Part shown: one piece after another, positions 16,249 to 22,775 of the stretch
Numbering within the stretch: position 1 is the first letter of the stretch
Layout of the letters: each line of letters starts with the position of its first letter
Source: an uncultured Oscillibacter sp.
GTDB taxonomy: Bacteria > Bacillota > Clostridia > Oscillospirales > Oscillospiraceae
Length of the DNA stretch: 25,844 bases
Reading direction: 5' to 3'
NCBI GenBank assembly: GCA_905200545.1
Contig: CAJKKQ010000032.1
Location: forward strand, 1 to 25,844
Program-made: the position numbers and the translations under genes
The notes under the pieces: model-generated
The model's database searches: none
What the model was told of the DNA's origin: nothing
Seen by the model: only the letters and a program-made list of their open reading frames with translations

Positions 16249-16833
16249 TCAACTTAAAATTCCCGCCCGGAACCACTCCCGGCTGCCGGTGTCCGCCGAA
16301 ACCCCCGGGATCAGCGCAGCCACCGCCCGGCCCATGATGTACCGGGTATCCACCGGTCCCAGATCCGGGGCCCGGCTGTCGTGGCTGTCGTTGCGGTTGT
16401 CGCCCATGACAAATACAGCCCCCTCCGGCACGGTCAGGGGATAATCCATTCCCTCGTCTGTGAAGGTGGGCTCCCGGATATAGTCTTCGTCCAGCGCCTC
16501 GCCATCCACGTATACCGTGCCGGTATCAAAGTCAATGTCCACCGTCTGGCCCTCCGTGGCGATGACCCGTTTGACAATGGGCGCGCCGTCCAGGAAATCC
16601 TCCCGGCGGATGATGACGATATCCCCGGCGCCGCAGGATCCGCACAGGGGGCTGTTCACCACAGCCAGCAGATCCCGGTCCTGCAGGGTTTCCCGCATGG
16701 ATGGGCCGTCCACCCGGACTACCCGCATCACAAAGGTGAAAATCACCACCACTGTCACCACGCAGCACACCAGAAGCTGCACCCAGTCATAAGCGCCGCG
16801 GTCTGATTCCCGGCGGACACGCTTTTTATCCAT
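16249..16833 (-). CDS. lepB: Signal peptidase I (first of two tandem copies)
   Basis: The 194-residue paralogue of the following gene has a basic N-terminus (DKKRVRRES), one membrane helix at about 18-38, the catalytic Ser45 in DGPSMRETL and Lys88 in PIVKRVIATEG. Box E reads GDNRNDSHDSR. The residue before the catalytic Ser is Pro, where the other copy has His, and a CGSC insert lies near residues 64-67. ATG 16833 is preferred over upstream in-frame starts because CTGGAGG stands before it. A sigma-A promoter at 16875-16903 drives it, so it opens the long minus-strand operon. Confidence 0.94.
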   Translation of the reverse strand: MDKKRVRRESDRGAYDWVQLLVCCVVTVVVIFTFVMRVVRVDGPSMRETLQDRDLLAVVNSPLCGSCGAGDIVIIRREDFLDGAPIVKRVIATEGQTVDIDFDTGTVYVDGEALDEDYIREPTFTDEGMDYPLTVPEGAVFVMGDNRNDSHDSRAPDLGPVDTRYIMGRAVAALIPGVSADTGSREWFRAGILS

Positions 16834-16874
16834 AGGCGCCTCCAGGGCCATACAAGCCCAATGTAATCTTATGT

Positions 16875-16903
16875 AGTATAGCAAAGAATCCGCGAAACCA
16901 CAA
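16875..16903 (-). promoter_or_regulatory. Sigma-A promoter of the lepB2-to-phosphoesterase operon
   Basis: On the minus strand TTGTGG (16903-16898), a 17-base spacer and TATACT (16880-16875) form a good promoter about 40 bases before the lepB2 ATG. An inverted repeat (16887-16894 with 16910-16917) covers the spacer and the sequence just upstream of the -35, so it may be an operator. Confidence 0.7.
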
Positions 16904-16917
16904 GGGATCCGCGGATT
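16887..16917. repeat. Inverted repeat overlapping the lepB2 promoter
   Basis: AATCCGCG at 16887-16894 and CGCGGATT at 16910-16917 are perfect 8-base arms separated by 15 bases. Read on the plus strand they are followed by a run of T, so a plus-strand transcript could terminate here. No plus-strand gene lies upstream, so an operator, or a block to antisense transcription toward rplS, are the options. Confidence 0.5.
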
Positions 16918-16963
16918 TTTTTCTCACTTCCCCGGCAGAGCTGCGGCCGGCAAAGCCCGGAAG

Positions 16964-17003
16964 CTGCAAAAAACAAAAGAGAGAGGCGAAAGCCTCTCTC
17001 TTT
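16964..17003 (-). terminator. Intrinsic terminator after rplS
   Basis: A perfect 12-base-pair stem (16976-16987 with 16992-17003) with a 4-base loop follows the rplS stop by 7 bases. Minus-strand RNA continues with TTTTGTTTTTTG, so this is a strong intrinsic terminator that separates rplS from lepB2. Confidence 0.92.
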
Positions 17004-17010
17004 GTCTCTC

Positions 17011-17352
17011 TTAGAGCTTCTCCTTGACCTTGGCGCTCTTGCCCACGCGGCCGCGCAGATAGTACAGCTTGGCACGGCGGACAGAACCGCTGCGGACCAC
17101 CTCGATGGTGGCGATGGCAGGAGAGTGAACGGGGAACACCTTCTCCACGCCCACGCCGTAGGAAATGCGGCGGACGGTGATGGTCTCCTCGATGCCGCCA
17201 TGCTTCTTGGCGATGACGGTGCCCTCGAAGACCTGGATACGCTCGCGGGAGCCTTCCTTGACCTTCACGTGGACACGGACAGTGTCACCGATCTTGACCT
17301 GGGGCACCTCGTTCTGCAGGGTTTCCTTGTTCAGTTCCTTGATGAGATCCAT
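17011..17352 (-). CDS. rplS: 50S ribosomal protein L19
   Basis: The 113-residue protein has the usual length of L19, which sits at the interface of the ribosomal subunits. Typical segments are [18 protein letters not shown] at 17-34, [13 protein letters not shown] at 38-50, [17 protein letters not shown] at 58-74 and [20 protein letters not shown] near the end. AGGAGG stands before the ATG. It is a single-gene unit: its own promoter at 17457-17485, a structured leader of about 100 bases, and a terminator directly after it. In Bacillus rplS sits just before rbgA; here two lepB genes and a terminator come between them. Confidence 0.97.
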   Translation of the reverse strand: MDLIKELNKETLQNEVPQVKIGDTVRVHVKVKEGSRERIQVFEGTVIAKKHGGIEETITVRRISYGVGVEKVFPVHSPAIATIEVVRSGSVRRAKLYYLRGRVGKSAKVKEKL

Positions 17353-17385
17353 GGATATTTCCTCCTATTTTATAGGCGTTCATAC

Positions 17386-17428
17386 CCGTGTTTTCCGCGC
17401 CGCTGCGGCATGATTGCCCGGCGCACGG
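17386..17428 (-). promoter_or_regulatory. Candidate structured L19 leader RNA
   Basis: In the 5' leader of rplS, minus-strand RNA can pair GCGCCG with CGGCGC (17424-17419 and 17402-17397) inside an outer CCGTG/CACGG pairing (17428-17424 and 17390-17386; one base is shared between the stems), with an asymmetric A-rich bulge. Autoregulatory L19 leaders are known in Firmicutes. Whether this one belongs to that class needs a covariance-model search. Confidence 0.35.
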
Positions 17429-17456
17429 CAGAGGACCGCCCTTTTGTAGCCATGAT

Positions 17457-17485
17457 AGAATATCACACCCCACTTGCAAATGCAA
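17457..17485 (-). promoter_or_regulatory. Promoter of rplS
   Basis: On the minus strand TTGCAT (17485-17480), a 17-base spacer and TATTCT (17462-17457) with an upstream TG (TGATATTCT) form an extended -10 promoter. It predicts a leader of about 95-100 bases before the rplS ATG. Confidence 0.65.
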
Positions 17486-17504
17486 GAATTATTTTCAAAA
17501 ATTT

Positions 17505-18110
17505 TCATTCGGCGGAACTGCCGGCGATCCCCCGCACCTCCTGCAGAGCGGTAAAGAATGCAGCAGCGGCCGCCGGCAGGAGCCACAGGCTCCCCCCGCT
17601 TTGGACCATCACCGCCGCCAGGCACACACCCAGGGCCAGGGCCGCGCAGGTGCCGGCCATCCGGACTGCCCGCTCCCCGGCATCCGGCCCGGCAATCCAG
17701 GTCACCGCCAGCTCCAAGGCCCGGCCGCCGTCCAGGGGACGCAGCGGCAAAAGGTTGAACAGGCACAGCACCAGATTCCCTCCCGCTGCCGCCCAAAAGG
17801 CCTCCCCCGCCGCCGCCAGAACCAGAGCTGTCAAAAGATTGGCCCCCGGGCCCGCCAGCACCGCCGCCAGCTCCCCGCCGTAGGAGAGGCCGGAGCGGTC
17901 CGCCGTCATCTCCGCCCCCAGGATGCAAAGACGCAGTCCCGTCACCCGCACCCCCAGGCACCGCAAGGCCAGATAGTGGCCCAGCTCATGGACTGCACAG
18001 CCCACTCCCACCACCGCCAAGAGCTCCGCCCCGTTCACCAGGGCGAACCAGGCCGTCAGCAGGAAGAAGCCGCCGCTGATCCGAACACCGCCTCTATCCC
18101 AGAGATACAT
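17505..18110 (-). CDS. M50 site-2 protease, SpoIVFB-like
   Basis: The 201-residue integral membrane metalloprotease has the zinc motif HELGH (His41, Glu42, His45) in the second hydrophobic segment and the third ligand Asp127 in NLLPLRPLDGGR; AGPGANLL at 86-93 is also typical. In sporulating bacteria SpoIVFB cuts pro-sigma-K in the mother cell. The M23 protein encoded just upstream is the expected SpoIVFA-type partner, and the two genes overlap by 17 bases. ATG 18110 has no good ribosome site of its own, so translation probably depends on the upstream gene. Function as SpoIVFB is inferred from fold, gene pair and promoter type. A general M50 protease cannot be excluded. Confidence 0.85.
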   Translation of the reverse strand: MYLWDRGGVRISGGFFLLTAWFALVNGAELLAVVGVGCAVHELGHYLALRCLGVRVTGLRLCILGAEMTADRSGLSYGGELAAVLAGPGANLLTALVLAAAGEAFWAAAGGNLVLCLFNLLPLRPLDGGRALELAVTWIAGPDAGERAVRMAGTCAALALGVCLAAVMVQSGGSLWLLPAAAAAFFTALQEVRGIAGSSAE

Positions 18111-19164
18111 AGTAAATGGGGTTCAGGTACACGCCGTCCCGATGGATCTCGAAGTGCAGGTGCGGCCCTGTGGCCACCCCTGTCTCTCCTACCTGGGCAA
18201 TGGCCTGACCCTCCCGCACCGCTGTGCCGGAGGAGACCAGGATCTTGCTGCAATGGGCATACAAGGTGGTAAAACCGCCGCCGTGATCCACCATCAGATA
18301 TTTGCCGTAGCTGCTGCTCTCCCCCACTGCCGTGACGGTGCCGTCGGCAAAGCAGCCGATGTCCGTTCCGGTGTCCGCCGCGATGTCCAGTCCGTAGTGA
18401 AAGCGCTCCTCCCCCTCTACAGGGTGCTCCCGATAGCCGAAGGAGGAAGAGACCACGCCCATTACCGGGGTGCAGTAGTCAAAGCCCAGGATGGCCTGCT
18501 CCATGCTGACGTCCTCCGGCAGGTTCTGGTCGGAGTAGAGCACATAGGCCAGCGTCTCCACATCCCCGTCAGCCTCTGTCGATGCTCCGGCTTCCGTCTG
18601 TCCTGTCTGGGCGGCGAGTGTCCCGTCAGGCGAATCCGGTTCCGGGAAAGCCCAGTCATCCGGCAGCTCCCAGCCCACTTCACCGCCGCTGGTCTGCAGG
18701 GCTTCCAGCCCCTGGGAAGGCTCTTCCGCCGTTTCCAGATCCGCGGCAGCGGAAGTCTCCAGGGCAGGGCTCTCCTCCTGGGAGGGGCCGAACACTGCCT
18801 GGTACACGTTCTCCCAGCCGCCGTCCTCACCGCTGACTGCCTGGCCTACGGCGGAGAACACCTCCCGCACGTCCAGGTTTTTCTCCAGCGCCCCGGAGAG
18901 TGCCTCGTTCACTGCCGCCATCTTTCCCGGCAGCAGCAGCTTCGCCGCCACCAGCGCCACAAAGATGACGCAGCAGACCACCAGCTGGCCCAGCTGCCGC
19001 TTTTCCCGGGCGGAAAGCGGCTCATCCTTCCGCCCGGCCCGGTTACCGGGCACCGTCTGGCTCCGTCCCGCCGCGGCCCGTTTCCGGCACTCCTTCGTCC
19101 GCTGCCGCTTTCCCCGTTCCGATGCAATGGTGCTCATCCGGCGTCCCGCCTGGCGCGATGTCAT
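18094..19164 (-). CDS. Membrane-anchored M23 peptidase-domain protein, SpoIVFA-like
   Basis: The 356-residue protein has a very basic N-terminus, one membrane helix at about 59-79, an acidic low-complexity linker (about 110-205) and a C-terminal LytM/M23 domain (about 230-356). The zinc ligands appear intact: His256 and Asp260 in HYGLD, His304 in LYAHC and the His335-Leu-His337 motif. SpoIVFA holds and regulates SpoIVFB at the forespore outer membrane, and the position directly before an M50 gene fits that role. It could instead be an active cell-wall endopeptidase. ATG 19164 is chosen for the GGGGAGGGA six bases upstream. A sigma-E-like promoter lies at 19196-19224. Confidence 0.85.
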   Translation of the reverse strand: MTSRQAGRRMSTIASERGKRQRTKECRKRAAAGRSQTVPGNRAGRKDEPLSAREKRQLGQLVVCCVIFVALVAAKLLLPGKMAAVNEALSGALEKNLDVREVFSAVGQAVSGEDGGWENVYQAVFGPSQEESPALETSAAADLETAEEPSQGLEALQTSGGEVGWELPDDWAFPEPDSPDGTLAAQTGQTEAGASTEADGDVETLAYVLYSDQNLPEDVSMEQAILGFDYCTPVMGVVSSSFGYREHPVEGEERFHYGLDIAADTGTDIGCFADGTVTAVGESSSYGKYLMVDHGGGFTTLYAHCSKILVSSGTAVREGQAIAQVGETGVATGPHLHFEIHRDGVYLNPIYYVSLG

Positions 19165-19195
19165 GGCATTTCCCTCCCCGCAGTTTTTCACTGGA

Positions 19196-19224
19196 ACTCT
19201 ATGCGGACAGGGCCTGTTCTATGC
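19196..19224 (-). promoter_or_regulatory. Sigma-E-like (mother cell) promoter of the M23/M50 pair
   Basis: On the minus strand GCATAGA (19224-19218), 14 bases, then CATAGAGT (19203-19196) fits the Bacillus sigma-E pattern of an ATA-containing -35 and CATAnAnT -10. It ends 31 bases before the start codon. Bacillus spoIVFAB is also read by sigma-E. No sigma-A promoter was found here on this strand. Confidence 0.5.
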
Positions 19225-19261
19225 CGCCTGTTTTTTTCGTGGGTTTTCGGCCTGGGCGTTG

Positions 19262-19267
19262 TATAAT
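19262..19267 (+). promoter_or_regulatory. -10 element before the ECF sigma gene
   Basis: A perfect TATAAT lies 30 bases before the chosen start codon. No convincing -35 is seen at 16-18 bases upstream, so the promoter may be weak or activator-dependent, or may be read by another sigma factor. Confidence 0.45.
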
Positions 19268-19297
19268 AGGATGAACACACAACAAGGAGGGATGGCC

Positions 19298-19837
19298 ATG
19301 GACGCTGGAGCGCTGCTGGAGCTGCTGCGGCAGGATCCTGCGGCAGGCACCGAGGCACTGCTGCTCCAGTACGGCCCCCTTCTGCACTATGTGGTGGGGA
19401 GCGTCCTCCGGGACAGACAGGATGCCGAGGATTGCTATTCCGAGGTGACGGAGCTGGTATGGCGGCGGCTGGAGGACTACGATCCCGCCAGGGGCAGTCT
19501 TACCGCCTGGCTCACCGCCGTGGCCCGGAATACCGCGTTGAACCACCTGAAAGCCAGGCTCCGGCGGGAACAGCATCTGGCGCAGCCGGAGACAGAACCC
19601 GCTCACCGCGACACGCCGGAGGAGGCGGTACTCCGTCAAGAGCGGACGGAGCGGCTGCAAAAGGCCATCGGGGCTCTAAGCACCACGGACCAGCGCCTCT
19701 TCTACCGCCGCTACTACTATTTACAGCCCATCGCCCAGATTGCCGCGGAGATGGGCATGACGGAGCGCGCCGCCGAGGGCAGGCTCTACCGCCTGCGCCA
19801 GCGTCTGCGCCGGGAGTTGGGAGGTGACGCGCTATGA
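19298..19837 (+). CDS. ECF-type RNA polymerase sigma factor
   Basis: The 179-residue protein has region 2 at about 20-90 (DAEDCYSEVTELVWRRLEDYD and LTAWLTAVARNTALNHLKA) and region 4 at about 120-173 (LQKAIGALSTTDQRLFYRRYYYLQPIAQIAAEMGM and an RLYRLRQRLRREL recognition helix), with no region 3. This is the layout of an ECF factor that steers RNA polymerase to stress or envelope promoters. ATG 19298 has AAGGAGG seven bases upstream; earlier in-frame ATGs at 19292 and 19271 are too close to that site or lie before it. The stop overlaps the next start by four bases (ATGA). The coupled membrane protein is probably its regulator. Confidence 0.92.
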   Translation: MDAGALLELLRQDPAAGTEALLLQYGPLLHYVVGSVLRDRQDAEDCYSEVTELVWRRLEDYDPARGSLTAWLTAVARNTALNHLKARLRREQHLAQPETEPAHRDTPEEAVLRQERTERLQKAIGALSTTDQRLFYRRYYYLQPIAQIAAEMGMTERAAEGRLYRLRQRLRRELGGDAL

Positions 19838-21240
19838 CCGATCGCTGGGATGCCTTTGACTGTGCCCTGGCCACCTCCTTGTCGGAGCTCCCGCCCCCCG
19901 AGGAGACCGTCCGGGCGGTGACGCCCTTCCGCACCGCCATGGAACACATCGTGCTGGGCCTGTGCCTGACCTGCTTCACCCTGCATGTTTGGTATCTGGA
20001 CTACCTGCTGCCCGCCGTGGGGACCATAGCGCTGTACCTGGGGTTCCGCAGCCTGCGCAGAAACAACCGCTGGTTCCGAATTGGATGGATCATCAGTGGT
20101 TGTAAAGCGATAGCACTTTATATCACTTTTGCCCTGCAGGCCACACCGCTGTGGGGGCGGATCCCGGAGATCCCCACGCCGCTGCTGCTTTTGATGGCTG
20201 TTCCCACCCTGGCGCTGTTCCTGAGCCTGTGGCTGGGACTTGGGAATGCCGCGGCGGAAGTGGGCCGCCCCCGGAAAACCGCCGCCCCGGCCCTCTGGGC
20301 CCTGGTGTGGTACGCGGTACTGATGGGATTTGCCCTCCTGTGGCCCAATCCCGGGTGGATCTCCCTGCTGGTGATGGCCTATGCCTTCTACCGCATCGTC
20401 AAATCTTTGCTGCGGGCGGGGACCCAGCTCTCCGACTGGGGCTATGCCGTCCGGGCAGCACCGGTGAAACTGGGCGGCGGAAAGCTGGCCGCGGCATATC
20501 TCATGTCCCTGGTGGGATTGACCGTGGTCCTGAGCCTGGTATCCAACCATCTGGCGATGGAATCCCTTGTAGTCGAACAAACGTCTGAATCCGCTGAGAT
20601 CACCTCCATTCGGACGCACCTGGAGGACCTGGGCTTCCCGAAGGACCTGCTGGACCTGCTTCCGAATGAAGAGGTCACGAAGCTCTCCGGGGCGGAAGCA
20701 TGTTATGTGGACTTGGATGCCTGGGGCGACTCCACAGACAACGGCATCCGTTACATGGACATCCAGGTCCAGACCAGGTTCCGCACCTTCCGCTGCTACC
20801 ACTTCTTCACCGTAAACACGCCCAGGGCGGTACTGCAGAATCTGATCCGCATGGAACCCGACACCCACGCCGCCGTGAACGATGTGGCGGGACAGATCCT
20901 CTGGCGGAAAGACGGAGCGTGGTATGCCGCGGACCTGTCTCTGGAAATGGACTCCCACATCACTTATTTTGGAGACACCTATGACAGCTATTCGGCTCTG
21001 TTCAGCTATCCCTTCGGCACCGCAGAACGCCGTGGCTGGTGCGCTTATACCACCGCTTTTTCCGACGACTGGCTCTATGGCGTCACCATTCTCCGCTATC
21101 AGACCCAGGCTCTGCGAAACCTGTTCCCCTACGCGCCTTTGCCGGAACAGCCCGTGGTAGGCATGCTGAACGACATGGAGAGCCAGAGTTACACCACCTA
21201 CCCCCTGGAACCCCAGTATGCGGAAAATCTCGAAACGTAA
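19834..21240 (+). CDS. Multi-pass membrane protein coupled to the ECF sigma gene (possible anti-sigma/sensor)
   Basis: The 468-residue protein has a ~35-residue cytoplasmic start, about seven membrane helices (near 38-56, 59-72, 83-101, 116-135, 152-170, 174-190 and 218-237) and then about 230 residues predicted outside the cell. I recognise no known domain, including no zinc-binding HxxxCxxC anti-sigma motif. Its start overlaps the sigma stop (ATGA), an arrangement typical of sigma/anti-sigma pairs, so a sensing or sigma-holding role is inferred. The outer domain is rich in aromatic and acidic residues. A strong terminator follows four bases after the stop codon. Confidence 0.85.
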   Translation: MTDRWDAFDCALATSLSELPPPEETVRAVTPFRTAMEHIVLGLCLTCFTLHVWYLDYLLPAVGTIALYLGFRSLRRNNRWFRIGWIISGCKAIALYITFALQATPLWGRIPEIPTPLLLLMAVPTLALFLSLWLGLGNAAAEVGRPRKTAAPALWALVWYAVLMGFALLWPNPGWISLLVMAYAFYRIVKSLLRAGTQLSDWGYAVRAAPVKLGGGKLAAAYLMSLVGLTVVLSLVSNHLAMESLVVEQTSESAEITSIRTHLEDLGFPKDLLDLLPNEEVTKLSGAEACYVDLDAWGDSTDNGIRYMDIQVQTRFRTFRCYHFFTVNTPRAVLQNLIRMEPDTHAAVNDVAGQILWRKDGAWYAADLSLEMDSHITYFGDTYDSYSALFSYPFGTAERRGWCAYTTAFSDDWLYGVTILRYQTQALRNLFPYAPLPEQPVVGMLNDMESQSYTTYPLEPQYAENLET

Positions 21241-21244
21241 ATGG

Positions 21245-21275
21245 AAACAGCCGCCCTCTTTGGGCGGCTGTTTTT
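21245..21275 (+). terminator. Intrinsic terminator of the ECF sigma operon
   Basis: CAGCCGCCC (21248-21256) and GGGCGGCTG (21262-21270) form a perfect 9-base-pair stem with a TCTTT loop, extended by AAA/TTT and followed by TTTTTATAAT. It separates the ECF operon from the SOS-type promoter that begins immediately after it. Confidence 0.92.
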
Positions 21276-21280
21276 ATAAT

Positions 21281-21294
21281 CGAAAGTTTGTTCG
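21281..21294 (+). promoter_or_regulatory. LexA box 1 (imperfect)
   Basis: CGAAAGTTTGTTCG matches the Gram-positive LexA consensus CGAACnnnnGTTCG except for one base (A for C at position 5). It is the upstream member of three boxes whose centres are 28 and 29 bases apart. Confidence 0.65.
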
Positions 21295-21302
21295 ATTTCC
21301 TC

Positions 21303-21331
21303 TTGACAAGAACGATTGTTCGATTTATACT
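21303..21331 (+). promoter_or_regulatory. Near-consensus sigma-A promoter of the SOS-type operon
   Basis: TTGACA (21303-21308), a 17-base spacer and TATACT (21326-21331) give a very strong promoter, with a predicted start near 21338. One LexA box fills the spacer and another lies on the start site, so it should be tightly shut until LexA is cleaved. It reads into the 41-codon gene at 21370. Confidence 0.88.
21310..21321 (+). promoter_or_regulatory. LexA box 2, inside the promoter spacer
   Basis: GAACGATTGTTC is a perfect GAACnnnnGTTC core, followed by G on the right. It lies entirely between the -35 and -10, so bound LexA would physically block RNA polymerase. Confidence 0.85.
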
Positions 21332-21338
21332 GTCACTA

Positions 21339-21350
21339 GAACAAAAGTTC
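21339..21350 (+). promoter_or_regulatory. LexA box 3, at the transcription start
   Basis: GAACAAAAGTTC is a second perfect GAACnnnnGTTC core, followed by G. It begins 8 bases after the -10 and covers the expected start site. Confidence 0.85.
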
Positions 21351-21369
21351 GAGCAAGGAGGAATTGACG

Positions 21370-21495
21370 ATGACTGGTTGGACATTCTTTTTCGTTTTGG
21401 TGGGCGTGGTGTTCCTGACGGCCCAGGTCTTCCGGGTCATCGACGCCATTGAGCGCCCCGCTCAGCATCACCGCCGCCATGCCGCCCTCCGGTGA
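21370..21495 (+). CDS. Small single-pass membrane protein, SOS-controlled (41 residues)
   Basis: A 41-codon gene opens the SOS-type operon. GGAGG lies 8 bases before the ATG, a better site than that of the next gene. The product starts MTGWTFFFVLVGVVFLTAQ, a clear membrane helix at about 4-21, followed by a short charged tail with His and Arg (RPAQHHRRHAALR). Its TGA ends one base before the radical SAM start, implying coupled translation. No family is recognised. Small SOS-induced membrane proteins such as YneA and SidA block cell division, and this could act likewise, but the sequence resemblance is only in size, topology and control. It could also be a translated leader. Confidence 0.65.
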   Translation: MTGWTFFFVLVGVVFLTAQVFRVIDAIERPAQHHRRHAALR

Positions 21496-21496
21496 G

Positions 21497-22762
21497 ATGG
21501 ACGTCTACGAGAAGCTGACGGTGCTGACGGACGCCGCCAAGTACGACGCCGCCTGCACCTCCAGCGGCGGGAACCGGGTCTCCAAAAAGGGCTATATCGG
21601 CAACACCTCCACCTCCGTGGCGGGCTGCTGCCACACCTTCTCCGCAGATGGACGGTGCGTGTCCCTATTGAAGGTGCTGCTCACCAACCGCTGCGTGTAC
21701 GACTGCAAATACTGCGTCAACCGCCGCAGCAACGAGACCAAGCGGGCCGCCTTCACCCCAGAGGAGCTGGCGGATCTCACCATCCAGTTCTACCGCCGGA
21801 ACTATATCGAGGGGCTCTTCCTCTCCTCCGGCGTATACCGCAGCCCGGACTACACCACGGAGCTGATGATCCGTACCCTGCGTCTTCTGCGGGAAACCTA
21901 CCGATTCAACGGCTATATTCACGCCAAGGCCATTCCGGGCACCTCTCCGGAGCTGGTGGAGCAGCTGGGTTTTCTGGCAGACCGGCTCAGCGTCAATATC
22001 GAGCTGCCCTCGGAAGCGGGGCTTAAAACCCTGGCTCCGGACAAGACCAAACAGGCCATCCTGGCCCCTATGGGCCAGATCCGCACCCGGGGCCAGCAGA
22101 GCCGGGAGGAATTGGTGAAATACCGCCACGCCCCCAAATTTGCCCCCGCCGGGCAGAGCACCCAGCTGATCGTGGGGGCCACGGCCGACACCGACTTTCA
22201 CATCCTGCGTCTGACCCAGGGACTCTATGACCGGTACAAGCTCAAACGTGTGTTCTATTCCGCCTATGTGCCGGTGGTGGAGCACGCGCTGCTTCCCTCC
22301 AAGGACACCAAGCCGCCCCTGCTGCGGGAGCACCGGCTCTACCAGGCAGACTGGCTGCTGCGGTTTTACGGCTTCCGGGCGGAGGAACTGCTGGACGAGC
22401 AGAATCCGGACTTCAACCCCCAGGTGGATCCCAAGTGTTCCTGGGCTCTGAGCCACCTGGATTTCTTTCCGGTGGAGGTAAACACCGCCGACTATGAAAC
22501 GCTGCTGCGCATCCCCGGCGTGGGGGTCACCTCCGCCAAGCGCATCCTGGTATCCCGCCGCACCCACCGCCTGCGCATGGAAGATCTGCGCCGCCTGGGA
22601 GTGGTGATGAAGCGGGCCCAGTATTTTCTCACCGCCTCCGGCAAGATGGCGGAGGGGCTGCGCTTTACCCCCGACAGTCTCCTGCGCAGCCTCATCGCTG
22701 CCGAGCGGCCTCTGCTGCCCCAGCAGGAGGCGGTGCAGCTGTCTTTGTTCGACCCCGTATAA
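21497..22762 (+). CDS. Putative DNA modification/repair radical SAM protein
   Basis: The 421-residue protein resembles the TIGR03916 family. The [4Fe-4S] motif CVYDCKYC (Cys66, Cys70, Cys73) marks it as a radical SAM enzyme. A helix-hairpin-helix motif LRIPGVGVTSAKRIL at 337-351 suggests DNA binding, and the C-terminus reads QLSLFDPV, close to the QLSLF sliding-clamp motif. Conserved Cys20, Cys44 and Cys45 lie near the N-terminus. Start 21497 is chosen because MDVYEKLTVLTDAAKYDAAC matches the family N-terminus and lies one base after the small gene's stop. The frame is open 48 bases further up. Its only nearby ribosome site is GGTGAG directly before the ATG, so reinitiation is likely. The reaction and substrate are not known. 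Confidence 0.88.
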   Translation: MDVYEKLTVLTDAAKYDAACTSSGGNRVSKKGYIGNTSTSVAGCCHTFSADGRCVSLLKVLLTNRCVYDCKYCVNRRSNETKRAAFTPEELADLTIQFYRRNYIEGLFLSSGVYRSPDYTTELMIRTLRLLRETYRFNGYIHAKAIPGTSPELVEQLGFLADRLSVNIELPSEAGLKTLAPDKTKQAILAPMGQIRTRGQQSREELVKYRHAPKFAPAGQSTQLIVGATADTDFHILRLTQGLYDRYKLKRVFYSAYVPVVEHALLPSKDTKPPLLREHRLYQADWLLRFYGFRAEELLDEQNPDFNPQVDPKCSWALSHLDFFPVEVNTADYETLLRIPGVGVTSAKRILVSRRTHRLRMEDLRRLGVVMKRAQYFLTASGKMAEGLRFTPDSLLRSLIAAERPLLPQQEAVQLSLFDPV

Positions 22763-22775
22763 AAAGGAGCATCCC

